Below, in pieces: positions 1 through 9,386 of a DNA stretch of 64,000 nucleotides. This stretch comes from Flavobacteriaceae bacterium (GTDB lineage Bacteria > Bacteroidota > Bacteroidia > Flavobacteriales > Flavobacteriaceae): positions 248,001 through 312,000 of the forward strand of contig JALWTD010000018.1 of NCBI GenBank assembly GCA_027082925.1, given 5' to 3'. How positions within the stretch are numbered: the first letter of the stretch is position 1; the number at the start of each line of letters is the position of its first letter. A model generated the notes under the pieces. That model was given only the letters and a program-made list of their open reading frames with translations, was not told where the DNA came from and ran no database searches. The position numbers and the translations under genes are program-made.

Positions 1-85
1 GAACAATGTCTCCACATTGTTTATTTACAACAATTAGGTGGTTGTCTTCAAATAATACGTCTAAATTGTTTTTTGTAGAAGCCAT
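1..85 (-). CDS. RluA-family pseudouridine synthase, N-terminal fragment
   Basis: Only the first 28 codons are inside the window; the gene runs off the left edge. The ATG is at 85-83 and the peptide contains FEDNHLIVVNK, which matches the start of the catalytic domain of RluA/RluC/RluD-type enzymes (usually YEDxxLLVVNKP). These enzymes isomerise uridine to pseudouridine in rRNA or tRNA. The start lies 8 nt after the engB stop, so it is the distal gene of a hydrolase-engB-rluA operon. The catalytic Asp motif is outside the window, so the exact target class cannot be given. Confidence 0.7.
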   Translation of the reverse strand, partial: MASTKNNLDVLFEDNHLIVVNKQCGDIV

Positions 86-93
86 TATTTGAA

Positions 94-699
94 TTACTCA
101 TTTAGTTGTTGATTTAAAGTATCAATAAAGTTTAGCAATTCTTCTTTTCCGGCTTTGGCCGATGCAGAAGTAATAAAATATTGAGGCATAGATTCCCAAA
201 TATCTTTTGTCATAACCTTATTATAATGTTGAATATTTCTATTTAACTGCGAAGGCTTTAATTTGTCTGATTTGGTAAAAACAATACAAAAAGGAATTCC
301 GGTTTCACCTAAAAAAGCCATAAACTCCAAATCTATTTTTTGAGGTGCTAAGCGAGAGTCAACCAATACAAAAGTGCAGATTAATTGTTCTCGTTTTAAA
401 AAGTAATCTTTTATAAATTTCTGAAATGTTTGTCTTTTAGATTTAGATACTTGTGCGTATCCGTAGCCGGGTAAGTCTACCAAAAACCAATTATTATTGA
501 TTATAAAATGATTTATGAGCTGTGTTTTTCCGGGTCTTCCAGATGTTTTTGCCAGTTTGCTATTTCCTGTAAGCATATTAATTAATGAAGATTTTCCAAC
601 ATTAGAACGACCAATAAAGGCGTATTCAGGAAGCCGATCTTTCGGACATTTAGAAATATCGGTATTGCTAATTACAAAATTAGCGGTTTTAATCTTCAT
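94..699 (-). CDS. engB: Ribosome-biogenesis GTPase EngB/YsxC (YihA family)
   Basis: Small TRAFAC-class GTPase needed for assembly of the large ribosomal subunit. The 201-aa length is normal for EngB. The G1 P-loop GRSNVGKS is at residues 30-37, G3 appears as DLPGYGYAQVSK near residue 75, and G4 as TKSD near residue 143; the single compact G domain with a short N-terminal strand is typical. The gene follows the alpha/beta hydrolase gene with only 3 nt between them and precedes an RluA-type gene by 8 nt, so the three are probably co-transcribed. The grouping with an rRNA or tRNA modification gene fits a translation-related role. Confidence 0.95.
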   Translation of the reverse strand: MKIKTANFVISNTDISKCPKDRLPEYAFIGRSNVGKSSLINMLTGNSKLAKTSGRPGKTQLINHFIINNNWFLVDLPGYGYAQVSKSKRQTFQKFIKDYFLKREQLICTFVLVDSRLAPQKIDLEFMAFLGETGIPFCIVFTKSDKLKPSQLNRNIQHYNKVMTKDIWESMPQYFITSASAKAGKEELLNFIDTLNQQLNE

Positions 700-702
700 T
701 GT

Positions 703-1467
703 TTATAATTTTCGCGCTTTCAGCCAGTCTGCTAAAATTTTATTGAATTCATCAGGATGTTCCATCATAGGAGCATGACCACACTTGTCAATCCAAAATA
801 AGTCAGCGTCAGGAAGTAATTTTTGAAAGTCTACAGCTACTTCAGGAGGCGTTACAATATCATTTTTACCCCAAATTAGACAAGCAGGTGTGTTCATGTC
901 TGGTAAGTCTTTTGCCATATTGTGTCTAATGGCACTTTTAGCAATAGCTAAAGTTCTAATTACCTTATGACGATCGTTAACAGACTCAAAAATTTCATCA
1001 ACAACTTCTTTTGTGGCAATTTTAGGGTCGTAAAATACTTCTGCCGTTTTTTCTTTTATGTAGTCGTAATTTCCTCTTTTAGGGAAAGTACTTCCCATAG
1101 ATTTTTCATATAAACCAGAGCTTCCAGTAAGTACAAGACCAGCTACTTGATGTAGGTTTAATTTGGTAAAATACAAGGCGATATGACCACCTAATGAGTT
1201 TCCTAATAAAATTGCTTTTTCAATTTTTTTAAAGGTCATAAAATCTTTTAAAAAGCGAGACAGGTTTTTTACATTGGTTTTTAAAAGCGGTAATTTATAA
1301 ATAGGTAACTCAGGAATAATTACTTTGTACCCATTATTAGAAAAATAGTCGAGCACGCCTTTAAAATTACTTAAAGCACCCATTAAACCATGAAGTACAA
1401 TTATAGGTTGTCCTTCACCAGCTTCAATGTAACTAAACTTCCCTTCTTTAATAAAATTATTGCCCAT
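703..1467 (-). CDS. Alpha/beta-fold hydrolase
   Basis: Single-domain cytoplasmic alpha/beta hydrolase of 254 aa with no signal peptide. The oxyanion-hole HGLMG is at residues 26-30 and the nucleophile elbow GNSLGG has Ser91. The acid is probably the Asp of WGKNDIVTPP, and the His is in CGHAPMMEHP near the C-terminus, so the catalytic triad is complete. Relatives act on esters, C-C bonds or haloalkanes, and the substrate cannot be read from the sequence. It is the first gene of the operon leading into engB. A TACCTTTG -7 box lies 26 nt upstream of the ATG. Confidence 0.85.
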   Translation of the reverse strand: MGNNFIKEGKFSYIEAGEGQPIIVLHGLMGALSNFKGVLDYFSNNGYKVIIPELPIYKLPLLKTNVKNLSRFLKDFMTFKKIEKAILLGNSLGGHIALYFTKLNLHQVAGLVLTGSSGLYEKSMGSTFPKRGNYDYIKEKTAEVFYDPKIATKEVVDEIFESVNDRHKVIRTLAIAKSAIRHNMAKDLPDMNTPACLIWGKNDIVTPPEVAVDFQKLLPDADLFWIDKCGHAPMMEHPDEFNKILADWLKARKL

Positions 1468-1492
1468 TCAAATTTTGATTTTTAGCCAGTGA

Positions 1493-1500
1493 CAAAGGTA
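1493..1500 (-). promoter_or_regulatory. -7 box of the hydrolase-engB operon
   Basis: The minus strand reads TACCTTTG, an exact match to the Bacteroidota -7 element TAnnTTTG. It is placed to start transcription about 20 nt before the ATG at 1467. No TTG was found at the ideal -33 distance, so only half of the promoter is supported. Confidence 0.5.
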
Positions 1501-1615
1501 GTTTTTTTTTCTAAAATATCTTCTTTTTTAAAGAGCGAATAAAAATAGCTGTAACTGGTTGTTTTTCAAAAAACTAACACAAAAATAATGAATTGTGTTA
1601 AAAGTTATCAACAAA

Positions 1616-1640
1616 GTGGGATTATGTGGGTAATTGTGGG
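1616..1640 (+). promoter_or_regulatory. MraZ box array: three GTGGG direct repeats, 10-bp period
   Basis: GTGGG occurs at 1616-1620, 1626-1630 and 1636-1640, each separated by exactly 5 nt. This is the arrangement known for MraZ operators in E. coli (TGGGN repeats with 5-nt spacers) and resembles the AAAGTG-type boxes of mollicutes; the first copy here reads AAAGTGGG. The array ends 10 nt before the -7 box at 1651 and covers the place where the -33 element would be. This supports autorepression of the dcw cluster by its own first gene. The spacing is seen directly; the regulation is inferred. Confidence 0.85.
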
Positions 1641-1650
1641 AAAAAATTTA

Positions 1651-1658
1651 TATTTTTG
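1651..1658 (+). promoter_or_regulatory. -7 box of the dcw cluster promoter
   Basis: TATTTTTG is an exact match to TAnnTTTG and lies 20 nt before the mraZ ATG. There is no TTG at -33; that position is occupied by the second MraZ box. Confidence 0.65.
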
Positions 1659-1677
1659 AATTTAGATCTCACGAACA

Positions 1678-2151
1678 ATGGTAAACTTAATAGGAACATA
1701 CGAATGTAAAGCCGATTCAAAAGGCAGGTTAGCATTATCTGTGGCTTTGAAAAAACAGCTTTCTCCTGTTTTGCAAGAGGGATTTGTTTTAAAACGCTCT
1801 GTGTTTCAGCCTTGTTTAGAGCTGTATCCTATGTCTGAGTGGAATATTTTGATGAGCAAACTAAATAAACTAAACAGGTTTGTAAAAAAGAATAACGACT
1901 TTATTCGCCGTTTTACCGCAGGTGTAAAAATAGTTGAATTAGATGCTTCCGGAAGGTTATTAATACCAAAAGATTTACAATTGTTTGCTGGAATTACAAA
2001 ACACGTTGTATTGTCTTCTGCAGTAAATATTATTGAAATTTGGGATAAAGACAAGTACGAAAGAGCTATTGATGATGCGACTGTTGATTTTGCTGAATTA
2101 GCCGAAGAAGTTATGGGAAATGTAACAGATGAGGATAATGGAGTATCATAA
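1678..2151 (+). CDS. mraZ: Transcriptional regulator MraZ
   Basis: DNA-binding protein of the AbrB/MraZ swapped-hairpin family that forms ring-shaped oligomers and regulates the dcw cluster. Two tandem SpoVT-AbrB-like domains are visible: residues 4-50 (ECKADSKGRLALSVALKKQL) and about 80-125 (VELDASGRLLIPKDLQLFAG), each with the xDxxGRLxxP signature. The 157-aa length is normal. It opens the cluster and overlaps the start region of rsmH. Its probable operator, three GTGGG repeats, lies 38-62 nt upstream of the ATG. Confidence 0.95.
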   Translation: MVNLIGTYECKADSKGRLALSVALKKQLSPVLQEGFVLKRSVFQPCLELYPMSEWNILMSKLNKLNRFVKKNNDFIRRFTAGVKIVELDASGRLLIPKDLQLFAGITKHVVLSSAVNIIEIWDKDKYERAIDDATVDFAELAEEVMGNVTDEDNGVS

Positions 2152-3049
2152 CCCGGTTTTATTAAAGGAAAGTATAGATGGTTTAAATATTAAACCTGAT
2201 GGAGTGTATGTTGATGTGACTTTTGGTGGAGGAGGACATTCTAGAGAAATATTAAGCAGGTTGGGAAATGATGGAAAACTATATGCTTTTGACCAAGACG
2301 AAGATGCGCAACAAAACAGTATAAATGATGATAGGTTTACGTTAATACCTCAAAACTTTAGATTTATTAAAAGGTACTTGAGGTTTTACGGTGTAAAAAA
2401 GGTAGATGGTGTTTTGGCAGATTTAGGAGTTTCTTCTCATCAATTTGATAAAGCTGAAAGAGGTTTTTCTACTCGATTTGATGCTGAGTTGGACATGAGA
2501 ATGAATCAGAAACAAGGAGAACTATCTGCTTTTGAAGTGGTAAATACATATGAGGAAAAGGAATTGAGTGATGTGTTGTTTCATTATGGAGAGCTTCGAA
2601 ATGCAAGAGCGATAGCAAAAAGAATTATTGAAGCAAGATTGGAAACGCCTATTAAAACAAGTTTTGAGCTAAAAAAAGTGTTAGAAGCATTTGTTCCAAA
2701 AGCTAAAGAACATAAAATTTTGGCTCAAATATTTCAGGGGATTAGAATTGAAGTAAATCAAGAAATAGCATCGTTAAAAGAGTTTTTGGTGCAAATACCG
2801 GAATTGTTAACAGAAGAAGGAAGACTAAGTGTAATATCGTACCACTCTTTAGAAGATAGGTTGGTAAAACGATTTATTAGAAATGGAATGTTTGAAGGGG
2901 AACCCGAAAAAGATATGTTTGGAAATGTGAGTGTGCCTTTAAAAAAAGTAGGGAAGTTAATAGTTCCTTCAGCACAAGAAATTAAAACAAATAATAGAGC
3001 CAGAAGTGCCAAACTCAGAATAGCAACATTAGCTTCATGTCAAAAATAA
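2138..3049 (+). CDS. rsmH: 16S rRNA (cytosine-1402-N4)-methyltransferase RsmH
   Basis: SAM-dependent methyltransferase that modifies C1402 in the decoding centre of 16S rRNA. The SAM-binding FGGGGHS is near residue 30, and ADLGVSSHQFD and the C-terminal SYHSLEDRLVKRF are family signatures. I chose the ATG at 2138 (product MEYHNPVLL, 303 aa), because family members begin with this pattern; an in-frame ATG at 2129 would add three residues. It overlaps the mraZ stop by 14 nt, which suggests translational coupling. Confidence 0.95.
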   Translation: MEYHNPVLLKESIDGLNIKPDGVYVDVTFGGGGHSREILSRLGNDGKLYAFDQDEDAQQNSINDDRFTLIPQNFRFIKRYLRFYGVKKVDGVLADLGVSSHQFDKAERGFSTRFDAELDMRMNQKQGELSAFEVVNTYEEKELSDVLFHYGELRNARAIAKRIIEARLETPIKTSFELKKVLEAFVPKAKEHKILAQIFQGIRIEVNQEIASLKEFLVQIPELLTEEGRLSVISYHSLEDRLVKRFIRNGMFEGEPEKDMFGNVSVPLKKVGKLIVPSAQEIKTNNRARSAKLRIATLASCQK

Positions 3050-3363
3050 AAAAAAGCATATACGATGTGTTAAGAGGGAACTTTCTAATAAAGGAAGACT
3101 CTTTTAAAAATTGGCGTTTTATCATGTTTATCGTGGTATTAATGTTATTAATGATTGCTAGTTCTCATAGCTCAGATAAAGAAGTAATGGAGATTGCAAA
3201 ACTTAATAAAGAAATAAAAGAGCTGAGAGCAGAATTTGTTGATACAAGATCTATAGTTATGAAATTAAAGTTGGAATCAACAATTAAAAATAAAGTTTTA
3301 GAGCTTGAGCTAAAACCAAGTGAAACACCACCTCAAGTAATTAAAGTAATAACAGTTAAATAG
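3037..3363 (+). CDS. ftsL: FtsL-like division protein
   Basis: Small bitopic membrane protein of 108 aa with a cytoplasmic N-terminus of about 27 residues, one membrane segment (IMFIVVLMLLMIAS) and a periplasmic part predicted as a coiled coil (EIAKLNKEIKELRAEF). Flavobacterial FtsL proteins look like this and bridge FtsQ/FtsB to FtsW/FtsI in the divisome. The name rests on position between rsmH and ftsI and on topology, because FtsL sequence is poorly conserved. It overlaps the rsmH stop by 13 nt. Confidence 0.8.
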   Translation: MSKIKKSIYDVLRGNFLIKEDSFKNWRFIMFIVVLMLLMIASSHSSDKEVMEIAKLNKEIKELRAEFVDTRSIVMKLKLESTIKNKVLELELKPSETPPQVIKVITVK

Positions 3364-3370
3364 AAATAAA

Positions 3371-5359
3371 TTGCCAGTAACTAAAAAAAACATATTAAAT
3401 AAACTATACATTGTATTTGTATTTATAGCATTGTTTTTTATCGCTATTATTTTTAAAATGGTAGATATTCAAGTTGCTCATGGTGATAAATATAGAAGTC
3501 TTTCAGAACAGCTTACACTTAGAAACGATACTATTTTAGCGAATAAAGGGAGCGTTTTTTCAGCAGACGGTAGTTTGTTAGCAACCTCAATGTCTCAATA
3601 CGAGATTAGAATGGATGCCTACACTGTTAATTCAGAAGTTTTTGAAAAAAACATCCAAAGTTTGGCAGATTCTCTGTCAAAAATGCTTGGGAATACTCCA
3701 AACCATTGGGAGCAAAAAATCAGAAAAGCTAGAACTCACAAAAACCGCTATTTATTTATAGCAAGAAGGCTAGGGTATAATGATTATATGAAAATAAAGC
3801 ACTTTCCAATATTTAATTTGGGAATGTATAAAGGCGGTTTTATTGCAGAGCAATCTACAGTAAGAGTACATCCGTTAGGTAAAGTTGCTGAAAGAACTAT
3901 AGGGTATGATGATTATAGAGGTGCTCCGGGAATTGAGGGAGCTTACAGAAAATATTTAAGAGGAGAACACGGCTTAAGAAAAAAACAAAAAATTGCAAAA
4001 GGACAGTGGAAACCAATTAGTGATAATAATGAAAAGGAGCCTATTGATGGAAAAGATATTGTGACAACTATAGATGTGAATATTCAAGATATTGCCCATC
4101 ACTCTTTATTGAGACAGTTAGAATATTACAATGCAGATCACGGTTGTGTTGTGGTTATGGAAACTAAAACGGGAGAAATAAAAGCAATTTCAAATCTTGG
4201 AAGAACCTCAAAAGGTACCTATTACGAAAAAAGAAATTATGCAATTTATGAAACCCAAGAACCGGGATCGGCATTTAAATTAATGTCATTGGTTGCCGCT
4301 TTAGAAGCAAAAGTAATAGATACAGGAACAATAGTAGATACCGGAGAAGGACGATATAAAATGCACAATAGATTTATTCATGATTCTAAAAGAGGCGGAT
4401 ACGGAAAAATTTCAGCAGCCAGAGCTCTTGAGGTATCTTCGAATATTGGATTTGCCAGATTAATAGATGAAAATTTTGGTAAAAATCCGGATGCATTTAT
4501 TTCGTTGTTAAAAAAAATGCATTTGCATCAAAAACTTGGATTGCCAATTAAAGGGGAAGGAACTCCTACAATTCCGGCACCTGGAGATAAAAAATGGAGT
4601 AAAAATGCCTTGCCTTCAATAGCGTATGGTTATAACTTAGAGTTAACGCCTTTACAAACACTTACATTTTACAATGCCATTGCAAATGACGGAGAAATGG
4701 TAAAACCCAAATTTGTAAAAGAAATTAGATCTTGGAACAATCAAGTAGAAACTTTTGGTAAAACGGTCATTGATCCTCAAATATGTTCAAAATCAACCAT
4801 TAAAAAGGTAAGAGAAATTCTTAAAAATGTAGTGGTTAGAGGAACAGGTAAAAAACTGTACTCCAAAAATTTTTCAATGGCAGGTAAAACAGGGACGGCA
4901 CGTACAGAATATTGGATGAAAGATTGGGAAACAAACAGAAGGTATGTTTCGTCATTTACCGGATATTTCCCTACAGAAAATCCTAAGTATTCTTGTATTG
5001 TAGTAATTAGTAAGCCAAAGGTTCAAAAAGGGTATTACGGAGCCGATGTTTCAGGACCGGTTTTTAAAGATATTGCTCAAAAAATATATACATCAAGTCA
5101 TATTATAAATAAAATAAATGGTATAGAACCCAATTTTGAAAGCGTTAAAACAAATTTTGAACGCTACTATTCTATTATAAATAAAGGTGTAAAGGCAATT
5201 CCAAATGTTAAAGGTATGGCAGGAATGGATGCTATTTCGTTACTAGAAAATTTAGGATTAAAAGTAATTTTTCAAGGAAACGGAAAGGTGATAGAGCAAT
5301 CTATTCCGGAGGGACAAAAAATAGTAAAAGGCACAGCAATAAAGTTAAAGTTAGCATAG
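3371..5359 (+). CDS. ftsI: Septal peptidoglycan transpeptidase FtsI (PBP3) with a PASTA domain
   Basis: Class B penicillin-binding protein that crosslinks septal peptidoglycan. It has an N-terminal membrane anchor at residues 9-31, a PBP dimerisation domain and a transpeptidase domain with S300-x-x-K303 (GSAFK), S356-S-N358 and K506-T-G. One C-terminal PASTA domain starts at AIPNVKG. The length is 662 aa. The start is TTG at 3371, 7 nt after the ftsL stop; no ATG gives a complete anchor. The C-terminal PASTA repeat is common in Bacteroidota FtsI and absent from E. coli FtsI. Confidence 0.95.
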   Translation: MPVTKKNILNKLYIVFVFIALFFIAIIFKMVDIQVAHGDKYRSLSEQLTLRNDTILANKGSVFSADGSLLATSMSQYEIRMDAYTVNSEVFEKNIQSLADSLSKMLGNTPNHWEQKIRKARTHKNRYLFIARRLGYNDYMKIKHFPIFNLGMYKGGFIAEQSTVRVHPLGKVAERTIGYDDYRGAPGIEGAYRKYLRGEHGLRKKQKIAKGQWKPISDNNEKEPIDGKDIVTTIDVNIQDIAHHSLLRQLEYYNADHGCVVVMETKTGEIKAISNLGRTSKGTYYEKRNYAIYETQEPGSAFKLMSLVAALEAKVIDTGTIVDTGEGRYKMHNRFIHDSKRGGYGKISAARALEVSSNIGFARLIDENFGKNPDAFISLLKKMHLHQKLGLPIKGEGTPTIPAPGDKKWSKNALPSIAYGYNLELTPLQTLTFYNAIANDGEMVKPKFVKEIRSWNNQVETFGKTVIDPQICSKSTIKKVREILKNVVVRGTGKKLYSKNFSMAGKTGTARTEYWMKDWETNRRYVSSFTGYFPTENPKYSCIVVISKPKVQKGYYGADVSGPVFKDIAQKIYTSSHIINKINGIEPNFESVKTNFERYYSIINKGVKAIPNVKGMAGMDAISLLENLGLKVIFQGNGKVIEQSIPEGQKIVKGTAIKLKLA

Positions 5360-6823
5360 GTGAAAGTAATAAAAGATATACTGTATAAAGTTGCTATAAA
5401 TGCAATACACGGCACAACAAGTGTGCGTGTAAATGCAATTACCTTTGATTCTAGACAGGTGAAAGAAGGGTGTTTATTTGTTGCTCAAAAAGGATTGCTT
5501 TTTGACGGACATCAATTTATAGCCAAAGCAATAGAGCAGGGAGCTAAAGTAATTGTTTGTGAAAACTTACCGAATCAGTTACAACAACACGTAACATATG
5601 TGCAAGTAGATGATAGCAATGCCTCACTTGCAATAATTGCTTCAAATTTTTACGACAATCCGTCATCTAAATTAAAACTAATAGGTATTACCGGAACAAA
5701 CGGAAAAACAACAGTAGCAACATTGTTGTATCAGCTATTTCAGCAGGCAGGTTTTAAGTCGGGATTACTGTCAACTGTTAAAATTTTGATAGACAAGGAG
5801 GAGCTTCCGGCAACACATACCACACCTAATTCGGTACTTATAAATAAGTATTTAAACGAAATGGTTCAAAAAGGTGTTACGTACTGTTTTATGGAGGTTA
5901 GCTCTCACGGAATTCATCAAAAACGAACAGAAGGGCTACATTTTGAAGGAGCTGTATTTACAAATTTAACACACGATCATTTAGACTATCACAATACATT
6001 TAAAGCATATAGAGATGTAAAAAAATCGTTTTTTGACAATCTGCCAAAAACAAGTTTTGCTTTGGTAAATATAGATGATAAAAACGGAGCCGTAATGCTT
6101 CAAAATACCAAAGCTAAAAAACACACATATGCACTTAAAACAATGGCCGATTTTAAGGCTAAAATATTAGAAAATCAATTTTCAGGAATGTTGTTAAGTG
6201 TGCAAGGAAATGAAGTTTGGACAAAGTTAATAGGAACATTTAATGCCTATAACTTGGTGGCTGTTTACGGTGTTTCTAATTTATTAGGAATACCAATATT
6301 GGCATCTTTAACTTACCTAAGCAAATTAGAAAGTGTAAACGGAAGGTTTCAGCATTTTATTTCAAAAGAAGGAATTACAGCAGTTGTAGATTATGCACAT
6401 ACGCCAGATGCATTGGCAAATGTATTAGATACCATAAATAATATTAGAACAGGAAATGAACAAGTAATTACCGTTGTGGGATGCGGTGGAGACAGAGATA
6501 AAGCTAAACGCCCTGTAATGGGGCGTATAGCATCTCGGTTGAGTACGCAAGTTGTTTTTACTTCAGACAATCCACGTAGCGAAGATCCTCAATGTATTAT
6601 TGAAGAAATAGAAGCAGGTGTTGATCCTGAAAATTATAAAAAAACGATTTCTATTCTAGATAGGAGACAAGCTATAAAAACAGCGGCTAAACTAGCTAAA
6701 AGAGGAGATATTATTCTAATAGCAGGAAAAGGTCACGAAACATATCAAGAAGTTAAAGGAGTACGAAATCATTTTGACGATTACGAGGAGATTTTTAACA
6801 TATTAAAAGTAATAGAAAACTAA
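5360..6823 (+). CDS. murE: UDP-MurNAc-tripeptide ligase MurE (meso-DAP adding)
   Basis: Cytoplasmic ATP-dependent ligase that adds the third amino acid to UDP-MurNAc-dipeptide. The ATP loop [10 protein letters not shown] is near residue 111, and D403-N-P-R406 is the motif that selects meso-diaminopimelate, so the wall is predicted to be DAP type. The start is GTG at 5360, directly abutting the ftsI stop with no gap. The 487-aa length is normal. In-cluster order ftsI-murE-mraY-murD is conserved widely. Confidence 0.95.
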   Translation: MKVIKDILYKVAINAIHGTTSVRVNAITFDSRQVKEGCLFVAQKGLLFDGHQFIAKAIEQGAKVIVCENLPNQLQQHVTYVQVDDSNASLAIIASNFYDNPSSKLKLIGITGTNGKTTVATLLYQLFQQAGFKSGLLSTVKILIDKEELPATHTTPNSVLINKYLNEMVQKGVTYCFMEVSSHGIHQKRTEGLHFEGAVFTNLTHDHLDYHNTFKAYRDVKKSFFDNLPKTSFALVNIDDKNGAVMLQNTKAKKHTYALKTMADFKAKILENQFSGMLLSVQGNEVWTKLIGTFNAYNLVAVYGVSNLLGIPILASLTYLSKLESVNGRFQHFISKEGITAVVDYAHTPDALANVLDTINNIRTGNEQVITVVGCGGDRDKAKRPVMGRIASRLSTQVVFTSDNPRSEDPQCIIEEIEAGVDPENYKKTISILDRRQAIKTAAKLAKRGDIILIAGKGHETYQEVKGVRNHFDDYEEIFNILKVIEN

Positions 6824-6827
6824 AGTT

Positions 6828-8054
6828 ATGCTGTATTATTTATTTGAATATTTGGAGAATCATTACAATTTACCTGGGGCAAGTTTGTTTCAGTATATCT
6901 CTTTTAGATCAGCAATGGCTTTTATAGTTTCATTACTATTTTCAACAATTTACGGAAGACGAATTATAAATTATTTACAATCAAAACAAATAGGAGAATC
7001 GGTTAGAGATTTAGGGTTAGACGGACAAATAGAAAAAGCAGGAACACCAACAATGGGAGGTATCATAATTATTTTAGCAACACTTATACCGGTGCTTTTG
7101 TTTACCCAAATCACAAATGTCTACATTGTTATTTTGCTAGTTACTACACTGTGGATGGGAACTATTGGTTTTGTAGACGATTATATTAAAATTTTCAAGA
7201 AAGATAAAGAAGGTTTAAAAGGAAAATTTAAAATTATAGGTCAAGTCTCTTTAGGAATATTTGTAGGAGCTATGCTGTATTTTCACTCTAGCGTTACAAT
7301 GAAGGAGAAAGTAATACAAAATACTCAAATTGTTTCTGAAACAGGAAAACCACGATTATTTTCTGACGCTATTAAATCTACAAAAACAACCATACCGTTC
7401 TTAAAAAATAACGAATTGGAATATGCTGCAATTTTAGATTTGTTTGGAGATGGATACAGAGATTATGCGTGGCTTATTTTTATACCTATTGTAATATTTA
7501 TAATAACTGCAGTTTCTAATGGTGCAAATTTAACCGATGGTATAGATGGTTTGGCAGCAGGCTCATCGGCTATTATTGTACTTACCTTAGGAGTGTTCGC
7601 TTGGGTTTCAGGAAACATTATTTTCGCAAATTATTTAGACGTTATGTACATCCCAAATTCGGGAGAAATGACTGTGTTTATAGCCGCATTTGTAGGAGCA
7701 TTGGTTGGGTTTTTATGGTACAATACGTATCCGGCTCAAGTATTTATGGGAGATACAGGAAGTTTAACAATTGGAGGAATTATAGCAGTGTTAGCAATAG
7801 CCGTTAGAAAAGAACTGTTAATCCCAATTTTAGCAGGTGTATTTTTAGTAGAAACACTGTCGGTTATTTTACAAGTTAGTTTTTTCAAATACACTCGAAA
7901 AAAATACGGAGTAGGAAAACGAATTTTTAAAATGTCTCCATTACACCATCATTATCAAAAATCGGGTTACCACGAAAGTAAAATAGTAACCAGATTTTGG
8001 ATTGTAGGTATTATGTTGGCAGTATTAACAGTGGTAACATTAAAGTTACGATAA
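6828..8054 (+). CDS. mraY: Phospho-MurNAc-pentapeptide transferase MraY
   Basis: Integral membrane enzyme that moves phospho-MurNAc-pentapeptide from UDP to undecaprenyl phosphate, forming lipid I. It is rich in membrane segments and carries [15 protein letters not shown], the active-site [12 protein letters not shown] and the C-terminal [11 protein letters not shown]. At 408 aa it is longer than the 360 aa of E. coli; an extra stretch at about residues 150-215 (from TMKEKVIQ to DYAW) accounts for this and is usual in Bacteroidota. It ends exactly where murD begins. Confidence 0.96.
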   Translation: MLYYLFEYLENHYNLPGASLFQYISFRSAMAFIVSLLFSTIYGRRIINYLQSKQIGESVRDLGLDGQIEKAGTPTMGGIIIILATLIPVLLFTQITNVYIVILLVTTLWMGTIGFVDDYIKIFKKDKEGLKGKFKIIGQVSLGIFVGAMLYFHSSVTMKEKVIQNTQIVSETGKPRLFSDAIKSTKTTIPFLKNNELEYAAILDLFGDGYRDYAWLIFIPIVIFIITAVSNGANLTDGIDGLAAGSSAIIVLTLGVFAWVSGNIIFANYLDVMYIPNSGEMTVFIAAFVGALVGFLWYNTYPAQVFMGDTGSLTIGGIIAVLAIAVRKELLIPILAGVFLVETLSVILQVSFFKYTRKKYGVGKRIFKMSPLHHHYQKSGYHESKIVTRFWIVGIMLAVLTVVTLKLR

Positions 8055-9386
8055 ATGAAATTAGTAGTACTTGGAGCGGGAGAAAGCGGAATAGGTACAG
8101 CTATTTTAGGAAAACAAAAAGGGTTAGATGTTTTTGTTTCTGATAGAGGAATCATAGCATCAAAATACAAACAAGTTCTTTTAAATCATGAAATTTCTTT
8201 TGAAGAAGGAAAGCATACAGATGCAGAAATAGTACAGGCAGATGTGGTAATGAAAAGTCCGGGAATTCCAGACTCGGCACCTATTGTTAAAAAGCTAAAT
8301 ACATTGCAAATACCTGTAATTTCTGAAATAGAATTTGCTCAAAACTATAATGAAGGAGTTGTAATAGGAATTACAGGCTCAAATGGAAAAACCACTACCA
8401 CTATGTTGGTTAATTACATTTTAAATAGGGCAAAGTTAAACGCAGGAATGGCAGGGAATATAGGAATTAGTTTTGCGCAACAGGTGGCAGAAAATAACTA
8501 CAGTTACAATGTGTTGGAACTAAGTAGTTTTCAGCTAGATGGTATCAAAAAATTTGCTCCGCATATTGCTATAATAACAAACATAACGCCAGATCATTTA
8601 GATAGGTATAATGACGAATTTGATAAGTATGTAAGCTCAAAATTTAAGATAACAGAGAATCAAACAGAAGCCGATTTTTTAATTTATGATGCCGACGATA
8701 AAACAATCACATCTTGGCTTTCAACGCATCAAGTAAGAGCAACATTATTACCCTTCTCAATAGAAAAAGAACTGAATAAAGGAGCTTATATAGCAAATAA
8801 TAAAATAATAATAAAATATAAAACAACAGATACAATAATGAGTATTTCAACTTTAGCATTAAAAGGAAAACACAATACAAAAAATGCGATGGCAGCAGCT
8901 ATGGCATCAACATTATTAAAAGTTAGAAAAGATACTATTAGAGAGTGTTTAGAAGATTTTGAAGGTGCAGAGCACAGGTTAGAAACAGTACTTAAAATAA
9001 ATGGTGTGCAATACATAAACGACTCTAAAGCCACCAATGTAAATGCAACTTTTTATGCTTTAGAAAGTATGACATCTCCAACAGTATGGATAGTGGGTGG
9101 TGTAGACAAAGGAAATGATTATTTCGATTTAATGCCTTTGGTTAGAGAAAAGGTAAAAGCCATTATATGTTTAGGTGTTGATAATAGTAAAATAATACAA
9201 ACATTTGGAAATGTTATTGATTTAATTGTTGAAACGGCAGGGGCTGAAGAAGCGGTAAAAGTTGCTTATAAAATAGCAGAAAAAGGAGATGTAGTATTGT
9301 TATCTCCTGCATGTGCAAGTTTTGATTTATTTGAAAATTACGAAGACAGAGGAAATAAATTTAAAAAAGCAGTTAGAGAATTGTAG
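8055..9386 (+). CDS. murD: UDP-MurNAc-L-alanine:D-glutamate ligase MurD
   Basis: Cytoplasmic Mur ligase adding D-glutamate to UDP-MurNAc-L-Ala. It has an N-terminal Rossmann-like domain (VVLGAGESGIGTA), the ATP loop GITGSNGKTTTT near residue 105, and central YNVLELSSFQL and ITNITPDHLDRY motifs. The 443-aa length is normal. Start ATG at 8055 touches the mraY stop, and the stop touches ftsW, so translation of these genes is probably coupled. Confidence 0.95.
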   Translation: MKLVVLGAGESGIGTAILGKQKGLDVFVSDRGIIASKYKQVLLNHEISFEEGKHTDAEIVQADVVMKSPGIPDSAPIVKKLNTLQIPVISEIEFAQNYNEGVVIGITGSNGKTTTTMLVNYILNRAKLNAGMAGNIGISFAQQVAENNYSYNVLELSSFQLDGIKKFAPHIAIITNITPDHLDRYNDEFDKYVSSKFKITENQTEADFLIYDADDKTITSWLSTHQVRATLLPFSIEKELNKGAYIANNKIIIKYKTTDTIMSISTLALKGKHNTKNAMAAAMASTLLKVRKDTIRECLEDFEGAEHRLETVLKINGVQYINDSKATNVNATFYALESMTSPTVWIVGGVDKGNDYFDLMPLVREKVKAIICLGVDNSKIIQTFGNVIDLIVETAGAEEAVKVAYKIAEKGDVVLLSPACASFDLFENYEDRGNKFKKAVREL

